Source: Spirochaetaceae bacterium (GTDB lineage: Bacteria > Spirochaetota > Spirochaetia > SZUA-6 > Fen-1364). From it: DNA of 7,915 nucleotides. The DNA lies in contig PLNO01000216.1 in the NCBI GenBank assembly GCA_003141795.1, forward strand, positions 1 through 7,915. Direction: 5' to 3'. Below, piece by piece: positions 1-5,980 of this stretch (position 1 is the first letter of the stretch; every line of letters starts with the position of its first letter). The notes under the pieces are model-generated. The model saw nothing but the letters and a program-made list of their open reading frames with translations, did not search any database and was not told the origin of the DNA. The position numbers and the translations under genes are program-made.

Positions 1-58
1 TTACTTCCTGGACAGCCCCTTCTTTTCTGCCTAAACCTTTCTATTTTGGTCAGCAATA

Positions 59-87
59 TTGACAGCGCGGCGAGGGGAACGTACCAT
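59..87 (+). promoter_or_regulatory. Sigma-70-like promoter of the TPR protein gene
   Basis: A perfect -35 box TTGACA lies at 59-64. Exactly 17 bases later TACCAT (82-87) matches four of six -10 positions, including the key first two and last bases. Transcription would begin near 94, leaving a leader of about 25 bases that contains the Shine-Dalgarno site. The placement also argues against translation starting at the in-frame TTG at 59, which would lie inside the promoter. Bases 1-58 hold no recognisable feature. The call rests on motif matching only. Confidence 0.6.
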
Positions 88-102
88 GGCCTCATTCAAG
101 CG

Positions 103-111
103 AAAAGGAGG
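103..111 (+). promoter_or_regulatory. Strong ribosome binding site deciding the TPR gene start
   Basis: AAAAGGAGG is close to a full match to the 16S anti-Shine-Dalgarno sequence and lies 7 bases before the ATG at 119. It selects that ATG over the upstream in-frame candidates (TTG at 59, ATG at 86). The chosen start also places a signal peptide at the very N-terminus. Confidence 0.85.
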
Positions 112-118
112 CCCCTTC

Positions 119-1009
119 ATGAGACGAGTCCTGAGCCTGCTGCTCTTCGTCGTGCCCATCGGAACGGCAGCCGCCGACATCACGCAGATCGCCCTTCAGA
201 CCGACCAGCTGCATGACAAGGGGATGTACGTCGAGGCGAGATCCCTCGCTCTGGATTCCATGAGCTCGGCCGCGAACGCGAAAGAGCAGGCCGAGCTGTA
301 CTGGCGGGCGTCCCGCGAAACCCTCGAGCTCGGCGACATCGCCGACGAGTCGAAGAAGCCGCAGGCGGACATCCTCGCGCTGTTCAGCCAGGGGGAGGGG
401 TACGCCGACAAGGCGATAGCCGCCGACCCGCAGAACGACCTCGGCTACTATTGGAAATCGTCGAATATCGGACGCGGCGGTCAGGAGAAGGGGGTTCTCA
501 ATTCGCTGTTCCTCGCCGGGCCGATGAAGGACCTCCTGGTAAAGGAGCTCTCCCTCAACGCCAACCGGACCGATCCCTACTTCGTCCTGGGGCAGCTCTA
601 CAGGGAGTTGCCGGGATGGCCCGTGTCTTTCGGCAACATCGATTCCGCCGTATCCCTCGGCCGCAAAGCCGTGGATCTGCGAAAAGCCCAGCTGCAGAAC
701 GGAACGGAGAAGGACTACGTGTACAACTTCTCCACGGAGCTCGCGAAGACGCTGTACAAGAGGAACTGGTCGTCGGCGACCCGTCTTACTGAACAGAAGA
801 ACAAGGCGGGCAAGGTTTCCTCAGCCGTCACACCGCTCGACACGGCGTCCCTCTACGAAGCAACCGTCAGCCTGAGCACGGTCTCCGACAGGGAAGAGGC
901 GAAAGTGATCGTCCAGTCGGTGGTGAGTGATCTCGGCAGCCTTCCGAGCCTCAACGCCCCTCAGAAGAAGGACCTTCAGAAGGCGGTCGAGGTCCTGAAG
1001 ACATTCTAG
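119..1009 (+). CDS. Exported TPR-repeat protein, RMDN-like repeat arrangement
   Basis: The protein has 296 residues. The N-terminus (MRRVLSLLLFVVPIGTAAA) is a typical Sec signal peptide with two arginines, a hydrophobic core and an AxA-type cleavage site near residue 19. There is no lipobox cysteine, so a periplasmic location is likely. The mature part is helical, with TPR-like units: 'ELYWRASRETLELGD', then 'GYADKAIAADPQNDLGYYWKSSNIGRGG', then 'DPYFVLGQLYRELPGWPVSFG' followed by 'AVSLGRKAVDLRKA'. The order YWRxAR, A..AI..DP.N..G.YW, LG.LYRELPGWP resembles the RMDN-like TPR proteins found in many bacteria, whose role is generally a protein-binding scaffold. No enzyme motif is visible. The gene has its own promoter and RBS and ends inside the 3' end of the convergent dinB. 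The specific function is unknown; the signal peptide and TPR fold are well supported. Confidence 0.85.
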   Translation: MRRVLSLLLFVVPIGTAAADITQIALQTDQLHDKGMYVEARSLALDSMSSAANAKEQAELYWRASRETLELGDIADESKKPQADILALFSQGEGYADKAIAADPQNDLGYYWKSSNIGRGGQEKGVLNSLFLAGPMKDLLVKELSLNANRTDPYFVLGQLYRELPGWPVSFGNIDSAVSLGRKAVDLRKAQLQNGTEKDYVYNFSTELAKTLYKRNWSSATRLTEQKNKAGKVSSAVTPLDTASLYEATVSLSTVSDREEAKVIVQSVVSDLGSLPSLNAPQKKDLQKAVEVLKTF

Positions 1010-2207
1010 GATTTTTCCTGCGGTCTTCCGGGCGCATGAGGCTCGCCTTGGTGAGCGTGCCGTCGCCGAGCTTCCTCTGGATCCGGAAGACCGCCTCTTC
1101 CACTCTCTTCTGACGCGAAAAATCGTCGGCGAACAGATCCATCTGGTCCTGCGATTCGGACGGGCTCAGGTTCGAAAGCCCGATCCCGATCAGCCTCACC
1201 GGCGTCCCGCCTGACCAGCGTGAGGACAGCAGCTCACGCGCAACGGCGTACAGCTCCTCGGCCGATGAAACCCAGTGTTTCAGGGTCTTCTGGGCGCTCA
1301 CCGTCGTAAAATCGTGGAACCTGAGCTTCAGCGCCACCGTTCTGGATTTCCACCCCTCCTCGATCATGCGGAACATCACCTGATGGCAGAGGTCCAGCAG
1401 TACGAGCTCGATCCCCGTGCGGTCCTTCCGGTCGCGCTCGAAGGTCGTTTCGCTGGAAAGAGACCTGCTGCGGGGCTCCTCCGAGAAGATGCCGGGGTCG
1501 GTCCCGCTCACGACGCCTGCGAGAAACGAGGCGGCGCCCTCGCCGAGGAGGCGTGCGAGCTGGGGCTGCGCGATCCCCCGCAGCATCGCCACCGAGGTGA
1601 TGTTGCACTCGGTGAGCCGTTGGAGCGTCTTCTCACCGATTCCCCACAGGTCCTTCAAGGCCATGCCGTCGAGGAACGCCTTCTCCCCGCCCTGCGGGAT
1701 CTCGAGGAGACCGTCAGGCTTGCCGGCATTCGTGGCGAGCTTGGCCAGGTATTTGTTCGGGCCGATGCCCACAGTGATGGCGAGGCCCGTCTTTCCGCGG
1801 ACCTCCGCCTTGAGGCGCGCGGCGGTGTCGTGCGGGAGGCCGAACAGACGTTCGGTGCCGCTCAGGTCCAGGAACGCCTCGTCCACGGAGATCTGCTGCA
1901 TGTGCGGGGTAAACCCGGCGAGGATCGCCATGACGTCGCGCGATACCTGGAGGTAGCGCTCCATGCGCACCGGCAGGTACACGCCCTGCGGGCAGCGGCG
2001 GTAGGCCTCGGAGATCGGCATTGCGGAGTGCACCCCGAAGCGTCGCGCCTCGTACGAGCAGGCTGCCACGACGCCCCGGTGCCCCGGCGCCGCCCCGACG
2101 ATGACGGGTCGTCCCGCGAGCTCGGGATTGTCCCGCTGCTCGACGGACGCGTAAAACGCGTCGAGGTCCACGTGGAAGACGACGGGCCGGACCTCCTCCC
2201 CGCTCAT
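951..2207 (-). CDS. dinB: DNA polymerase IV (Y-family translesion polymerase)
   Basis: The protein has 418 residues; typical DinB proteins have 350-420. It is a low-fidelity, exonuclease-free polymerase that extends past lesions and mismatches. Residues 11-24 carry 'FHVDLDAFYASVEQ', with metal ligand D14 and a Tyr steric gate at 19. 'SVDEAFLD' at 107-114 supplies the catalytic D109/E110. Next come the 'VGIGPNKYLAKLATNAGKP' finger/palm segment, a helix-hairpin-helix 'LWGIGEKTLQRL', the little-finger domain, and QMDLF (355-359), a good beta-clamp binding motif. The ATG at 2207 overlaps the stop of the upstream membrane-protein gene as ATGA. With no clear Shine-Dalgarno, translational coupling is likely. 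The last 27 or so residues form a low-complexity Arg/Pro/Ser/Gly/Glu tail. Its final 19 codons are antisense to the 3' end of the TPR gene. I see no LexA-type box, so SOS control is not shown. Confidence 0.97.
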   Translation of the reverse strand: MSGEEVRPVVFHVDLDAFYASVEQRDNPELAGRPVIVGAAPGHRGVVAACSYEARRFGVHSAMPISEAYRRCPQGVYLPVRMERYLQVSRDVMAILAGFTPHMQQISVDEAFLDLSGTERLFGLPHDTAARLKAEVRGKTGLAITVGIGPNKYLAKLATNAGKPDGLLEIPQGGEKAFLDGMALKDLWGIGEKTLQRLTECNITSVAMLRGIAQPQLARLLGEGAASFLAGVVSGTDPGIFSEEPRSRSLSSETTFERDRKDRTGIELVLLDLCHQVMFRMIEEGWKSRTVALKLRFHDFTTVSAQKTLKHWVSSAEELYAVARELLSSRWSGGTPVRLIGIGLSNLSPSESQDQMDLFADDFSRQKRVEEAVFRIQRKLGDGTLTKASLMRPEDRRKNPRMSSGPRPPSEGPSSEGR

Positions 2208-4423
2208 GTCGTGACGTTCACCGCTCTGACGACACGGACGCGCGTCGCGATGCGGACGTTCGACTTTCCCGCCACCTCGACACCGATCAGCGGAGCGTCG
2301 AACTCCATCGTTATGGTGAGGATGTAGGTTCCGTTCGACGGCAGGGAGAGCTGGAGGGGAAGGGGGTCGGGGGGGAAGGCGCCGACGAGAAGCCGGTATT
2401 CCCGCGGACTGACGCGGACGGGCGGGAAGGAGCTGTCGTAGAGGATGAAATCGGTATCCGAGGTGAGGGAAAGGGAGACCACCCGGGGGCTTTCCGCCAT
2501 CGTCACCGTGACCGTCACGTTGCGCTGCTGGAGAAAGGCGTACGATTCCTGGGCGACGCTCACGGGAGGCTCGGGATCCTGGAGAGCGAAGGATTCCGAC
2601 GGGCCCGACGGGGCCACGTTCTTCGATCCGCGGGAATCGGTCACCGAGAGGCCGCTGATCGGGGCCGGGCTCTCGAAGGCGAGTGTCGTCAGCGCCACGC
2701 GTCCGGCCGTGTCGACAGTGATGGTCTGAGTCGCGTTGACCGGCTGCGGGTGCTCGGGGGAGAAGGGGGAGAACGTGAAAAGCCGTGCGGCGAGCAGTCC
2801 GGTGGCGAGCAGCAGGACGGCGGCCATCACCGGTTCGCGGACCCTCTTTCGCAGCACGCCCTTTCCGGGAAAGATCAGCCCCAGTCGGAGCACGGCGAGG
2901 ACGAAGGGGAGGGCGGCACCGGCCACCAGGAGGTTTCCCTTCACGGGGGAGAGCAAAATGAAGTGACAGAAGGGGAGCGCAGGGGCGAGGAACACCGTAA
3001 TGATGCCCTTGATGCCCAGGAGCGGGGCGGGAAGGATCAGAAGCGCCTTTCCCCATCTGTTGGGCACGAGGGCGGAGAGGAAGACGAAGATGAACGCCCA
3101 GAGGAAGTAGTAGGTGAACGATACGTTGAACACGGCGACGACGACGATGTCGATGAGCAGGAAGAACAGCGCCGCCGCGGAGTAGAAGCTCCCATTGCGG
3201 GGGAAGGGAAGCCTTCGGAAGAGGTTGTAGAGCACGGCATAGAGGAAACAGGCGACCCCGACCTTGAGCGCCAGAAACTCCAGGGGCGCGTAACGCCACA
3301 GCTCGGGGAACCTCCGCAGGGAGAGGATCCCCTGCACCGCGTAGGTTCCGGCCACGAGGAATACGAAGCACAGCAGGGCGAGCGGAACGATGGCCGGAAG
3401 GTTGCGCCGCAGCGTGCGCAGGTACTTCTTCAGGCCTTTGCGGAAGACGAGCGAATACAGGAGCAGGGCTGCAAGCACGGCGGCGAGGATCCCGACGTAC
3501 ACTTCCTCGCGCACGATGAGGGTGACACCCGCCGCCTGCAGGAGCAGGTAGTGGCGGTCCCACTCGTCGGGAATCCCCGTCGTGCCGGCCTTCACGGCGC
3601 CCTGGAGGAACGTCGAAAAAGACTCCATCCACTGCGCGTCGTACGCGCCGTCCGTTGCACCGTACTCACCTTCCAGGCCAACGGCGGGATAGCCTGCCTT
3701 GAGCCAGGGTTCGATCATGGTGCGTTCGTCCGTCGCGCCCATGCGGAAGATCTGCGTCGTCTCCCCCTCCAGGCGGAAGGGCACGTGCGCTGCCTGCAGC
3801 GCGTCCACGCACCTGTTCATGATCCAATACGGGCTGACGATTCCCCTGGCTCCGCCCCGCACGAGCACTGTCCGGGGGACCGAGCGCAGGTTCAAGTAGA
3901 GCACCGCCGCCTTGTAGTCGGGCTGGAAGTCGCGGAGGAACAGGGTGCTCCCCATCGGGTAGACGTCCGTCTGCCCGTATTCCGCGCCGAGGAACAGGAC
4001 CGTCAGGCTCAGGCCGGTCGTGGTGCCGCGTACGTGGCTGATGAGGTCGAGGGCGAGCGCGATGCTGACCGAGCCGTCGGAGTCAGCCGTGGCGTCGGGA
4101 GGCGTGTCCAGCGGCACCGCGAGTATCAGCGTGTCAGGCGATCGGCCCGGCAGGTCGACGCGGAGGCACGTCGAGAAAGAGTGCTCGAAATCCGACTGGC
4201 TGAAATCGAACGAGCTGTAGGGAACGCCCATTGCAGTAAGGCGGGCACTGATCCACGTGATAAGGGCCTTTTCCTGCGCGGAGCCCTCGTGCCGCGGGGA
4301 GAGCTGGGAGACCGCCTCGAGGGAGCCGGCAAGAGACATCTCCCCGACGGGTGCCGCCGCCTGGGCGGAGAGATCCGCCGGCACGAGGGTGAGGAGTACA
4401 GTCAGCAGGAGTGCGGCGACCAT
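2204..4423 (-). CDS. Degenerate M28 peptidase domain fused to a multi-pass membrane region
   Basis: The protein has 739 residues from the ATG at 4423. An N-terminal signal sequence (MVAALLLTVLLTLVPADLSAQA) is followed by an M28-like domain (about 30-280). Family landmarks are 'SPRHEGS' (42-48), 'LILAVPLDTP' (99-108), 'DSDGS' (114-118), 'LFLGAEYG' (143-150) and 'LYLNLRS' (175-181). Metal and catalytic residues are lost: the His of the HxD motif is Pro, the catalytic Glu of the EE pair is Ala, the Asp after 'NL' is Arg, and no final His is evident. Peptidase activity is therefore unlikely. About eight transmembrane helices follow (roughly 308-327, 341-366, 379-402, 413-435, 437-454, 460-479, 497-518, 531-550), then a beta-rich tail of about 185 residues, probably extracytoplasmic. 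M28 plus multi-TM recalls ERMP1/Fxna and the GPI-transamidase subunit GAA1, the latter also degenerate. An alternative ATG at 4477 (weak AAGG 4 bases upstream) would add 18 Pro-rich residues. The gene overlaps dinB by 4 bases. Confidence 0.8.
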   Translation of the reverse strand: MVAALLLTVLLTLVPADLSAQAAAPVGEMSLAGSLEAVSQLSPRHEGSAQEKALITWISARLTAMGVPYSSFDFSQSDFEHSFSTCLRVDLPGRSPDTLILAVPLDTPPDATADSDGSVSIALALDLISHVRGTTTGLSLTVLFLGAEYGQTDVYPMGSTLFLRDFQPDYKAAVLYLNLRSVPRTVLVRGGARGIVSPYWIMNRCVDALQAAHVPFRLEGETTQIFRMGATDERTMIEPWLKAGYPAVGLEGEYGATDGAYDAQWMESFSTFLQGAVKAGTTGIPDEWDRHYLLLQAAGVTLIVREEVYVGILAAVLAALLLYSLVFRKGLKKYLRTLRRNLPAIVPLALLCFVFLVAGTYAVQGILSLRRFPELWRYAPLEFLALKVGVACFLYAVLYNLFRRLPFPRNGSFYSAAALFFLLIDIVVVAVFNVSFTYYFLWAFIFVFLSALVPNRWGKALLILPAPLLGIKGIITVFLAPALPFCHFILLSPVKGNLLVAGAALPFVLAVLRLGLIFPGKGVLRKRVREPVMAAVLLLATGLLAARLFTFSPFSPEHPQPVNATQTITVDTAGRVALTTLAFESPAPISGLSVTDSRGSKNVAPSGPSESFALQDPEPPVSVAQESYAFLQQRNVTVTVTMAESPRVVSLSLTSDTDFILYDSSFPPVRVSPREYRLLVGAFPPDPLPLQLSLPSNGTYILTITMEFDAPLIGVEVAGKSNVRIATRVRVVRAVNVTT

Positions 4424-4432
4424 GGAAGGTCC

Positions 4433-4461
4433 AGCATAGGAAAAGGGGGGGGGAGGGTCAA
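4433..4461 (-). promoter_or_regulatory. Candidate promoter of the membrane-protein/dinB unit with poly-C spacer
   Basis: On the minus strand, TTGACC (4461-4456, five of six -35 matches) is separated by exactly 17 bases from TATGCT (4438-4433, four of six -10 matches). Nine of the 17 spacer bases are a single run of C (G9 on the plus strand, 4445-4453). If transcription starts about 7 bases after the -10 box, the ATG at 4423 would carry a leader of only 2-4 bases, so the message would be nearly leaderless. If the true start is the ATG at 4477, this element would lie inside the coding region and could not serve as the gene's main promoter. Confidence 0.4.
4445..4453. repeat. Homopolymeric G9 (C9 on minus strand) tract
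   Basis: Nine consecutive G on the plus strand are interrupted by one A and followed by another GGG, so 12 of 13 bases (4445-4457) are G. It is a prominent single-base tract lying just upstream of, or inside the extreme 5' end of, the membrane-protein gene. Tracts of this length are prone to polymerase slippage and to read errors. See the promoter entry for its position between the -35 and -10 boxes. Confidence 0.95.
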
Positions 4462-4525
4462 TCGAAGCGAATGGCATCGAACCTTGCAAAGTGCCGCTGA
4501 TTCCATTACTCTATCAACGACGGTC

Positions 4526-5035
4526 ATGGAAGTCCTGCCTGAGATAATACAGCGGAGAAGCGTCAGGTCGTTCACCGCCCAACCGGTTGAGAAAGAACAG
4601 GTTGAGCGCATTCTTGAGGCAGGCCGTCTCGCCCCCTCCGCCAAGAACCGGCAGGAGTGGCGTTTCATCGTCATTCAGAAGAAAGAGGTCCGTCAGAAGC
4701 TGATGGAAGCCGCTTTCACCCAGGATTACGTCGGCCAGGCGCCCATCATCATGGCCGTGTGCACCACGAACATCGACTACCGCATGCCCAATGGGCAGCC
4801 CTCCTACCCCGTGGATCTCGGTTTCGCCTCCGCCCATATCGTGCTGCAGGCGGTCCACGAGGGCCTGGGCACCTGCTGCATCACCACCTTCGACGAGCAG
4901 GAGGTCAAGGACCTGCTCACCGTTCCGTTCTCCATGCGCGTGGTCCTTCTCATCCTCATCGGCCACGCCAACGAAGTGCCCGAGCCCACCCCCCGCAAGT
5001 CGATCAAGCAGATCTCCGCAAGAGACCACTGGTGA
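4526..5035 (+). CDS. Nitroreductase-family FMN-dependent oxidoreductase
   Basis: The protein has 169 residues, the short form of the family. These are usually FMN-containing homodimers in the cytoplasm that pass electrons from NAD(P)H to nitro compounds, quinones or other acceptors. Visible landmarks are 'RRSVRSF' (10-16), the FMN phosphate-binding arginine/serine segment; 'LAPSAKNRQEWRF' (35-47), the second flavin-contact segment; 'VDLGFASAHIVLQAVHEGLGTCC' (97-119), the core dimer helix ending in the usual GLGT/C turn; 'EQEVKDLLTVP' (125-135); and 'LLILIGHANE' (142-151), the strand near the C-terminus. Substrate cannot be told from the sequence. The ATG at 4526 has no clear Shine-Dalgarno. 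A weak promoter, TTGCAA (4484-4489), 17 bases, TACTCT (4507-4512), could drive it with a very short leader. The gene is divergent from the membrane-protein/dinB unit, and its stop lies 9 bases from the convergent PilZ gene. Confidence 0.93.
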   Translation: MEVLPEIIQRRSVRSFTAQPVEKEQVERILEAGRLAPSAKNRQEWRFIVIQKKEVRQKLMEAAFTQDYVGQAPIIMAVCTTNIDYRMPNGQPSYPVDLGFASAHIVLQAVHEGLGTCCITTFDEQEVKDLLTVPFSMRVVLLILIGHANEVPEPTPRKSIKQISARDHW

Positions 5036-5044
5036 GCGTGTGCC

Positions 5045-5066
5045 CTACGCCTGCGTGCCGGCGTAG
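5045..5066. terminator. Possible hairpin at convergent gene ends
   Basis: CTACGCC (5045-5051) and GGCGTAG (5060-5066) form a perfect 7-bp stem with an 8-base loop. The hairpin begins at the stop codon of the minus-strand PilZ gene and lies 9 bases past the plus-strand nitroreductase stop. Neither side has a T-run, so it is not a standard intrinsic terminator, although a hairpin at this position could still slow or stop transcription from either direction. Confidence 0.25.
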
Positions 5067-5386
5067 TAGCTGACCAGCCGCTCGAAGGTATCCTTTTCCT
5101 TCGCGTTGTCCATCGGTTCGATCTGTCCGCCGAGCGTGGACCACGGCGCGTCCGCCTTTTTCCATCGAATGCGCAGGTGGATGAGGAACGGAGGCAGGGT
5201 CGGGTCGTGCTCCGCGATCACACGCACGGCGATGAGGTCTCCGACGGCCGCCGTGATGGATTGCATGAAGGCGACCTGGCAGCCGGAGCGGCTCAGATCG
5301 CGGATGTAGCCGGGGATCAGAGGCTCGACCAGCATCGCCTTCGCATAGCTCGGCACGCGGGGGTTTATGCGTTGTTCACTGCCCAT
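5045..5386 (-). CDS. Single-domain PilZ protein, probable c-di-GMP receptor
   Basis: The protein has 113 residues and is essentially one PilZ domain. Both ligand-binding signatures are intact: RxxxR as R6-INP-R10 and [D/N]xSxxG as D30-LSRS-G35, with the usual spacing of about 20 residues. The rest reads as the expected beta-barrel ('GDLIAVRVIAE', 'FLIHLRIRWKK', 'TLGGQIEPMD') plus a C-terminal helix ('EKDTFERLVSYYAG'). Binding of c-di-GMP is inferred from the motifs. The output is unknown; single-domain PilZ proteins usually act through a partner. The ATG at 5386 has GGAG (5394-5397) 7 bases upstream. The gene overlaps the end of the HATPase gene by 11 bases, so the two are surely co-transcribed and the ATPase is the first candidate for a partner. 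The gene ends at a TAG that starts a small hairpin. Confidence 0.93.
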   Translation of the reverse strand: MGSEQRINPRVPSYAKAMLVEPLIPGYIRDLSRSGCQVAFMQSITAAVGDLIAVRVIAEHDPTLPPFLIHLRIRWKKADAPWSTLGGQIEPMDNAKEKDTFERLVSYYAGTQA

Positions 5387-5933
5387 TTGCCGTCTCCATT
5401 CCAGTCGCCGATTCGGGCTCCACTCCCACGGACAGGGTGATCCGCGTGCCCACGGTCCGCCCGGGGACCCACGGTGAGGGCTGGTCCTTGTCGTCGAGGA
5501 ACACGAGCCGGAACTCGTCGAAGGTTTTCTTGGCGACGTAGATGCCCATACCGAATCGCTTGTAGTCGTTCTTTTTTTGATATTCCGCGAACGGCGAGGA
5601 GTGCAGGTCCAGCCGACAGGCGTCCTCCTCGATGTCGTAGGGGAGCTTTCCCGTGTCGAACCCGCCTCCGAAATCGCGGATGGTGATCATCAGCCTTCCG
5701 TCGGTGACGGTCATGTCGATGGAGATGTCGCGGGGCTCGGAGCGCTCACGATGCGCGCGGATCGAGTTGTTGAGCAGCTCCAGGATCGCGAACCTGAGAT
5801 GCTCGCCGCTCACGTGGGAAGGGGGAATCGTGATGGACTCAAGCGTTCTGATGACCTCCCTGAAATCAGCCTCAGGAGCCACCGACAACCTGATCGTCCT
5901 GCTCTGTTTTCCGTTCATCCGCAGGGGGTCCAT
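5376..5933 (-). CDS. Stand-alone histidine-kinase-like ATPase (HATPase_c, RsbW-like)
   Basis: The protein has 185 residues and consists of one GHKL ATPase domain. The N-box is 'ELLNNS' (E52, N56), the G1 box is 'DFGGGFD' (D87, G89, G91) and the G2 box is 'FGMGIYVAKKTFD' (G128, G130). It has no HisKA dimerisation/phospho-acceptor helix, sensor or membrane segment, so it resembles anti-sigma-factor-type serine kinases (RsbW/SpoIIAB) or phosphotransfer-free regulators rather than a complete sensor kinase. No anti-anti-sigma (STAS) gene is next to it. The start is uncertain: the ATG at 5933 has a purine-rich GGGAAAGGGA (5951-5942) 8 bases upstream and is preferred, while an in-frame ATG at 5963 has no such site. 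The gene is followed by an overlapping PilZ gene, which suggests that c-di-GMP signalling and this ATPase act together. It is divergent from the large ATPase gene starting at 5981. Confidence 0.88.
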   Translation of the reverse strand: MDPLRMNGKQSRTIRLSVAPEADFREVIRTLESITIPPSHVSGEHLRFAILELLNNSIRAHRERSEPRDISIDMTVTDGRLMITIRDFGGGFDTGKLPYDIEEDACRLDLHSSPFAEYQKKNDYKRFGMGIYVAKKTFDEFRLVFLDDKDQPSPWVPGRTVGTRITLSVGVEPESATGMETANGQ

Positions 5934-5968
5934 CCCGTCCGTCCCTTTCCCTCTGTGACGCATTCGTG

Positions 5969-5974
5969 GATAAT
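5969..5974 (+). promoter_or_regulatory. Possible -10 box giving a leaderless message
   Basis: GATAAT matches five of six -10 positions and ends 6 bases before the ATG at 5981, so transcription would start at or next to the start codon. No convincing -35 box stands 16-18 bases upstream (TTTCCC at 5946-5951 is poor), and no Shine-Dalgarno is present. The site is therefore only a candidate. Confidence 0.3.
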
Positions 5975-5980
5975 GTCGGC

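Noticed and set aside
59..118. Earlier start of the TPR protein at TTG 59 or ATG 86
   Set aside because: Both overlap the promoter boxes or lack an RBS and would bury the signal peptide. AAAAGGAGG points to the ATG at 119.
969..1016. Possible terminator after the TPR gene (AGGACC/GGTCCT stem, then ATTTTT)
   Set aside because: The loop is 16 bases, the T-run lies 16 bases past the stem, and a competing CTTCAG/CTGAAG pairing exists, so this is not a proper intrinsic terminator.
1275..2327. 350-codon open frame antisense to dinB
   Set aside because: This is a GC-rich shadow frame opposite a clearly conserved gene, with no recognisable domain or RBS.
2208..3632. Open frame extending dinB upstream to give an 893-residue product
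   Set aside because: It lies inside the membrane-protein gene in another frame. The translation is Arg/Pro/Gly-rich with no domain, and the Pol IV catalytic motif begins right after the ATG at 2207.
2750..4525. Upstream extension of the nitroreductase frame
   Set aside because: It is antisense to the membrane-protein gene, highly charged and low in hydrophobic residues. Homology to the nitroreductase family begins at the ATG at 4526.
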